DNA of 64,000 nt from NCBI RefSeq assembly GCF_001439785.1, contig NZ_JYLI01000015.1:85954-149953 (forward strand), written 5' to 3'. Position 1 is the first letter of the stretch; each line of letters opens with the position of its first letter. Below are positions 60,013 through 64,000 of the stretch, in pieces. The DNA comes from Pseudomonas poae. GTDB taxonomy: Bacteria > Pseudomonadota > Gammaproteobacteria > Pseudomonadales > Pseudomonadaceae. The translations under genes were made by a program, and so were the position numbers. The notes under the pieces are model-generated. The model ran no database searches and was not told the origin of the DNA. It was given only the letters and a program-made list of their open reading frames with translations.

Positions 60013-60309
60013 ATGAAAAAGAATAAATCCATCATGGCGTTTACAGCGCTATTGCTTTTTCTCAGCAACTGGGATTTGAGCCAAGCCGCATCACTACTTG
60101 CGCGCATAGCTGGTTTTCGTGGTCAAATTAACCCGAGTCTTGGAAACGTGATGGGCCTCAATCCATTCCACGACTATGAGGCTTGGTCAGCCCTCAAGGC
60201 TCTCCAAGAAATTCCTTCGGGTGAGCTTGAACCGTACAACCTTTCTCTTGGAGTAAAAGATTGGATTGAGGAGGCGGCTGACGCTTTAAGGAGCGGTCGA
60301 AGCTTCTAG
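60013..60309 (+). CDS. Small protein with a signal-like N-terminus, upstream of the ART-like gene
   Basis: 98 aa from ATG 60013. Starts MKKNKSIMAFTALLLFLSNW, a signal or anchor segment with SQAAS as possible cleavage site. The rest (NPFHDYEAWSALKALQEIP) is acidic and helical. Unknown family. It ends 57 bases before the ART-like gene in the same direction, so it may be its partner or immunity protein; this is inference only. The start overlaps the upstream extension of the 149-aa gene on the other strand. Confidence 0.5.
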   Translation: MKKNKSIMAFTALLLFLSNWDLSQAASLLARIAGFRGQINPSLGNVMGLNPFHDYEAWSALKALQEIPSGELEPYNLSLGVKDWIEEAADALRSGRSF

Positions 60310-60366
60310 AAGTAGCATAAGAGATGCTAAGTGCATTTTTCTGTCGGGATTGCAATTGGAGTGGGA

Positions 60367-61104
60367 ATGGGTCAGGTAGGAGTTATTAATATATTTAGCT
60401 CGCCTTATGAGTACGGTGTTACGAGGCGGCCAACATTTACTGAAGAGAGAGAGTATCTTGAGCTGCACGGTTCAAGAATGCCCGCGCAGAGGGACGTGGT
60501 AAGCGTAGTTTATAATCATTTTCAGGCGGCGAAACATATTGCACAAACACCTATGGATGGTGCATTTGAGTGGTTCGTGGATGCCGCACTTTCCAAAGAT
60601 TTGGCGTATTCAGATCTTACGAGTATGATGCCGGCTGAAACTCCGCCTGCGCTTCTGGATTATCAAGAAAGACATACTACTTACAATCGTCGCCGTTTCG
60701 AATCTGAGGTTGATGAGTTTGGTGTTTATCTGTCAAGGGGGCAGATTCTATACCATGGCGGTCTATGGCCTATGAATGTTGAGAGGTTGGTGACCGATAG
60801 GCCGCTTTCTACAACATTCAATCCGCAGAAGGCATGGCATGTTGCCGTTCATAATGGTAAGGCGTATAGGGCTGGTCGTCTTGATATTTTCTTAATTACG
60901 GTGTCGGCTCCTAGCACGAAGTCATATCACTATACGCCTGATAGTCAGCATGGGCACGAAAGAGAGGTAGTGTTTGCCTCTGGTGCCACATTGAATTGCA
61001 TTCGAGATATATATATTTGTGACGGGGTTGTACATAGTGGCGAGGCATTTTCGAACAAAAAAAAGACGGTGCCTGTTCATGTGATTGAGGTTGAACTATC
61101 ATAG
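60367..61104 (+). CDS. Predicted ADP-ribosyltransferase-like protein
   Basis: 245 aa from ATG 60367, which has GGAG six bases upstream; a GTG at 60331 is in frame. The order of short motifs fits the ART fold of the R-S-E group: FGVYLSRGQILYHGG (RG or YHG at the first NAD-contact strand), RPLSTTFNPQKAWHVA (STS-like strand) and HEREVVFASG (ExE catalytic pair). The first 100 residues are a helical domain. No signal peptide. AT-rich relative to core genes. It could modify a protein or nucleic acid target as part of defence or rivalry. Motif-based only; the first strand is ambiguous between R and H types. Confidence 0.5.
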   Translation: MGQVGVINIFSSPYEYGVTRRPTFTEEREYLELHGSRMPAQRDVVSVVYNHFQAAKHIAQTPMDGAFEWFVDAALSKDLAYSDLTSMMPAETPPALLDYQERHTTYNRRRFESEVDEFGVYLSRGQILYHGGLWPMNVERLVTDRPLSTTFNPQKAWHVAVHNGKAYRAGRLDIFLITVSAPSTKSYHYTPDSQHGHEREVVFASGATLNCIRDIYICDGVVHSGEAFSNKKKTVPVHVIEVELS

Positions 61105-61156
61105 GCTAATTCGATGTGGGTTGCTGTCGCGCAATTTAAGTTGTGCGGCAGGCTGT

Positions 61157-61804
61157 TTAGGGTCGTTTGGCCATGTATGGCAGACCTTGGCAGAGAACAG
61201 AGAGTGGAATGATTGACTGCGGATTTGTGCGGAATTCGGATGGATTTCTTTCTATCATGTTTCGCAATTTCTTAGCTTCTTTTGGGCTTTTCACCAATAC
61301 TGCGATGGGCCCCTTAGGTAGTTCAAAGCTTCCTTCACATCGCCATTCGCGCTCATGGATCCAGTTGACACCAAATCCATCGACATCGCTTAGTTTAACT
61401 ACTCGCCAAAGCTCGTGTTCGGATATTCCTATTTTTTTCTCCTCTTTTGGAGATAGATACATTACGGGTCTGCATCCTTTTTTAAATGCAAATTTCTTTG
61501 TGATCACGACTCCGTAGGGCTCATATCTCGGGTTTTCTATTTGTGTGTCACGTTCGTTTAGCACATATTTTAGCGAGCTGAGAGGCGTGTCCATAAAGCA
61601 AGTGGCACGCTTGTATCCCCTTATAAATCCATCTGGCCCGCTAGAATTTATTTTTCCGCTTTTGAGTATGGATATTAAGTTCTTGAATGCGGATTTTTTA
61701 TTGGGTTTTTGGGAGCGTCTTGTCAAATGCACGAGGAATGGTGATAAATCGGGGCGTTCAAAGAACGGGAGATTATTTTTTTGCTTCTTGCTTGCTTTTT
61801 CCAC
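61157..61804 (-). CDS. Protein resembling AbiGi/DUF2971-type abortive infection families
   Basis: 215 aa. Features: FLVHLTRRSQ near the start, FKNLISILKSGKI, CFMDTPLSSLKYVL, YEPYGVVITKKFAFKKGCRPVMYLSPKE and IHEREWRC. A His near the N-terminus with an NL-xxIL-xxG helix, a CF-D-PL strand, and a late E-x-EWR is the layout of AbiGi-like and DUF2971 proteins, and is loosely like DarT ARTs. No signal peptide, Lys-rich. Convergent with the ART-like gene, 52 bases apart. Low-confidence defence candidate. Confidence 0.45.
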   Translation of the reverse strand: MEKASKKQKNNLPFFERPDLSPFLVHLTRRSQKPNKKSAFKNLISILKSGKINSSGPDGFIRGYKRATCFMDTPLSSLKYVLNERDTQIENPRYEPYGVVITKKFAFKKGCRPVMYLSPKEEKKIGISEHELWRVVKLSDVDGFGVNWIHEREWRCEGSFELPKGPIAVLVKSPKEAKKLRNMIERNPSEFRTNPQSIIPLSVLCQGLPYMAKRP

Positions 61805-61954
61805 GAATCATTCCTTTGAAAGGATTGGATGTACGTTATTCGTTCTCTCTGGTTCACGGCATATTGAGATGTGCCGTATCTGGGAGATCGCAGGTCACTG
61901 CAGTAGACTTAAAGTACACCAAGGACTCTAGTTTACTCAATCTGAGGATGTCCC

Positions 61955-62817
61955 GTGCCGTCGACTGGCCGCACTCCCTCACAGCGCGATCCAGAACAAG
62001 ACTTCGCCACCATCACCGAGCTGTTCGCAGCAATGATCGGAGCTCAGGAGGGGCAGGCCCTGGCTACTGATGACGCCTGGATCAACCATGCCCAGATCTT
62101 GGCGGTGAAGCTGTTCAAGCAGGCGTGCTCGGTCAGGGTGGTTGTTAACGCAACTCAGCTGGATTTCCAAGACGGAAAACAGATCGTTTTCGTAGATCAT
62201 TCCTCCGCTACGATCCTCGCCCGCGCCTGTCTAGAGACCTTCATCGTGTTTCATTGGATCTTCCAGAGCAAAGATACCGCGCTCAGGAGGTTCAGGCATG
62301 GGGTTTGGCGGCTGGGTGGATTGATGGATCGGCTCAAGCTACATCCGTCAACCGAGCAAGCCAGAGAAGCCATAGGGAGGACTCGCCTGCAGGCTGCTGA
62401 GCAAATCGCGGACATAGAGGCGTCACCGTATCTTGGGGACTACAAGCCGGAGCAAGCAAAGCGGCTGCTCAAGGGGGATTGGAGGGTAGGGTGGTCATGG
62501 ACGGATGAAGCGGTGAGGGCAGGGCTCCACAAGAAATACTTCCAGAACGTCTATTCGATTTCTGCGGGTATGCTCATAGCTCTTACATCAGCTCCATGCA
62601 GATGGGGGAAGCGCAGTCGGTGGAGGATCAGCGAATACTGGCTCTGGTGGCGTTGCAAACCGCTATGCATGTGATGGCGAGAGCGGTGGCATTCTATGCG
62701 GAACTGTTCCCCAGGGGCCGCTCTGTGCTAGAAGCGGCGTCTGAGGAGGCTCAGAAGGTCGCTTACTTCTGGGGGTTCACGGGTGATGATATGGATCACC
62801 TTTTTGAAGAGAATTAG
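61955..62817 (+). pseudogene. Helical protein gene (DUF5677-like) split by a one-base frameshift
   Basis: Frame from GTG 61955 (GAGGA seven bases upstream) gives 200 residues ending YFQNVYSISAG. It then leaves frame. In the next frame the sequence continues GYAHSSYISSMQMGEAQSVE to a stop at 62817. Adding one G to the GGG at 62566-62568 would join both parts into one chain of about 287 aa. The helical content and the GYAHSSY motif suggest the DUF5677 group, which I cannot verify. It is a real frameshift, a sequencing error or, least likely, programmed slippage. Confidence 0.6.
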
Positions 62818-63040
62818 GGGCGTGCCGCTTCGCAGCCAGGCTGTCGTAAACCGAGCCTTGGCGTTTCGCCCAGTCTCGGCCCTGGCGGGCTTCCATCCTT
62901 TCACGCCTTCGGCCTTCTTGGCCTGCGCGCTCCGCTTGCCTAGTGAGCTGCGAGCGGGTCTAGATGGGTTCGCGTGCCCTATAACTGGTCATGCTGGGGG
63001 CAAAGCATTTTGTGGTCTGTTGCTTGTCGAATGGCAGTTT

Positions 63041-63235
63041 TCAGTCGTCCAGGCCCAAGCCTATGTGGCGCATCAATTCTCGAGGGCTCTTGCTATCGGC
63101 AATGTCGTACATGATGCTGCGCTTGCTACGAGGGAGCTTCTTGGCGACGTTTTTCGCTGAATTTCGTATGGCCGCGTCAGTGCCATGAATTTTTTCGGCG
63201 AGAAGTATCACAATTATTGCGTCTGTAAGTGTCAT
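63041..63235 (-). CDS. Small hypothetical protein
   Basis: 64 aa from ATG 63235. MTLTDAIIVILLAEKIHGT, then a Lys/Arg-rich helix (NVAKKLPRSKRSIMYDIADS). No family recognised. The 220 bases between the frameshifted gene and this one, and the 190 before the IS end, hold nothing identified. Confidence 0.4.
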   Translation of the reverse strand: MTLTDAIIVILLAEKIHGTDAAIRNSAKNVAKKLPRSKRSIMYDIADSKSPRELMRHIGLGLDD

Positions 63236-63427
63236 GATCGTGCCTAGATAAGCGGGGGCAAGGCTTGGATTATTACATTTCTCTCTTCTGCCTTCTGATG
63301 TGTCAACCATCCGGTGGGTGAACCCAGTCGGCCTGCAGGCATTCCCGTAAATACAGCGCGCTGTGACCTGTTAGCGCGGTAGTGTGGTCGATCCTCAAAC
63401 CTATTCAGGGCATACGTTAAGCTGAGC

Positions 63428-64000
63428 TGGACTTGCCCCTACAAAACCGGACACCAACTCCCCGTCAAATTGATGCTGCTGCCAAGCGCCTGAACTCCCT
63501 CGGTGAGCGATAGTTCAAGGCGCTGTGCGGATGCTGCTCGTTGTAATGCTCGAAGGCAATTGCCAGGTTGCGCAGCGCCGTTTCTCGATCCGGCTTGGGC
63601 ATGTGCGCAACGTAGTCACGTTTGATCGTCTTCACGAAGCTCTCGGCCATGCCGTTGCTCTGCGGGCTGCGCACCGGGGTGGTCACCGGCTGCAAACCGA
63701 TCTGTCGAGCAAACAGGCGTGTCTGTTCGGCGGTGTACGCCGAGCCGTTGTCGCTTAGCCATTGAACCGGCGTTGCAGGCAGTTGATCACCGAAGCGTTT
63801 CTCTACGCTCTCCAGCATCAAGTCGCGGATGTCATCGCCGCTGTACCCGGTCGGACTCGCGACCCAGCCGATGGCTTCGCGGTCACAGCAATCCAGGGCG
63901 AAGGTCACGCTCAGTTTGGCGCCGTCCTCACAGCGGAACTCAAAGCCGTCCGAGCACCAACGCGTATCACTGGTTTGCACCGCAATACGACCCTCGTGCC
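63428..64000 (-). mobile_element. IS3-family insertion sequence, one end (partial, runs off the window)
   Basis: The element end is likely at TGGACTTGCCCCTACAAAACC (63428), a typical IS3/IS2-group terminal sequence. The left end and OrfA lie outside the window. Confidence 0.65.
63465..64000 (-). CDS. IS3-family transposase OrfB, C-terminal part (partial)
   Basis: 178 residues of the rve integrase core; the frame continues past the window edge (HEGRIAVQTSDTRWCSDGFEF). DDE residues are visible: D in RWCSDGFEF, D in WLSDNGSAYT, E in GMAESFVKTIKRD. The HSALNYRSPREF end is typical of the IS2/IS3 group. No frameshift in the visible part, so the enzyme may be intact. Confidence 0.9.
   Translation of the reverse strand, partial: HEGRIAVQTSDTRWCSDGFEFRCEDGAKLSVTFALDCCDREAIGWVASPTGYSGDDIRDLMLESVEKRFGDQLPATPVQWLSDNGSAYTAEQTRLFARQIGLQPVTTPVRSPQSNGMAESFVKTIKRDYVAHMPKPDRETALRNLAIAFEHYNEQHPHSALNYRSPREFRRLAAASI

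Overview
This window is chromosomal DNA of a Pseudomonas, most likely of the P. fluorescens group. The evidence is high GC coding sequence, many copies of the GTGGGAGGGGGCTTGCTCCC-type REP repeat, and gene order known from Pseudomonas: acsA, then aotJQMOP-argR, then aruCFGDB-x-aruE, then alaS-lysC-rsmA with a tRNA cluster, mgtE and amrZ. This follows the P. aeruginosa PAO1 order from acsA to mgtE, with insertions.

Layout. 1-12.9 kb: end of a pxpC-like gene, a Pit phosphate transporter, a ZntB-type CorA protein, a GAF histidine kinase, a PepSY protein, periplasmic GlpQ, a monooxygenase/glutamine-amidotransferase pair with a divergent LysR gene, a BdlA-like soluble chemoreceptor, a MASE2 diguanylate cyclase, and a TetR gene divergent from a metallo-hydrolase gene with visible operators. 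13-18 kb: mixed accessory genes, including an HTH gene behind a LexA-like box, a HAD phosphatase and an HNH endonuclease. 17.6-21.8 kb: a compact phage/defence island ending at the nrdB terminator. It holds a C4-type antisense RNA / Icd-like ORF / Bro-N antirepressor switch like that of phage P1, next to an AT-rich SIR2-HerA-KTSC operon.

21.9-55.7 kb is mostly core genome: nrdB, acsA, the arginine uptake operon (aot) with its regulator argR, and the arginine succinyltransferase (AST) catabolic operon (aru). Two TGTCGC-N8-AA ArgR half-sites lie before aruC and one lies before aotJ, so uptake and breakdown of arginine look co-regulated. A 5.9-kb gene for a toxin-like leucine-rich-repeat protein sits between argR and aruC. 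Then come a type II lumazine synthase behind an FMN riboswitch, threonine aldolase, alaS (with a 13-bp palindrome around its -10 box), lysC, rsmA, tRNA-Ser and two tRNA-Arg genes, mgtE and amrZ.

56.8-64 kb is a second island. It begins at a broken tRNA-Arg(CCT) followed 170 bp later by an intact, different tRNA-Arg(CCT). It carries an HTH regulator, several small unknown genes, a predicted ADP-ribosyltransferase, a gene resembling abortive-infection families, a frameshifted gene and the end of an IS3-family element that runs off the window. Functions here are mostly inferred from short motifs.
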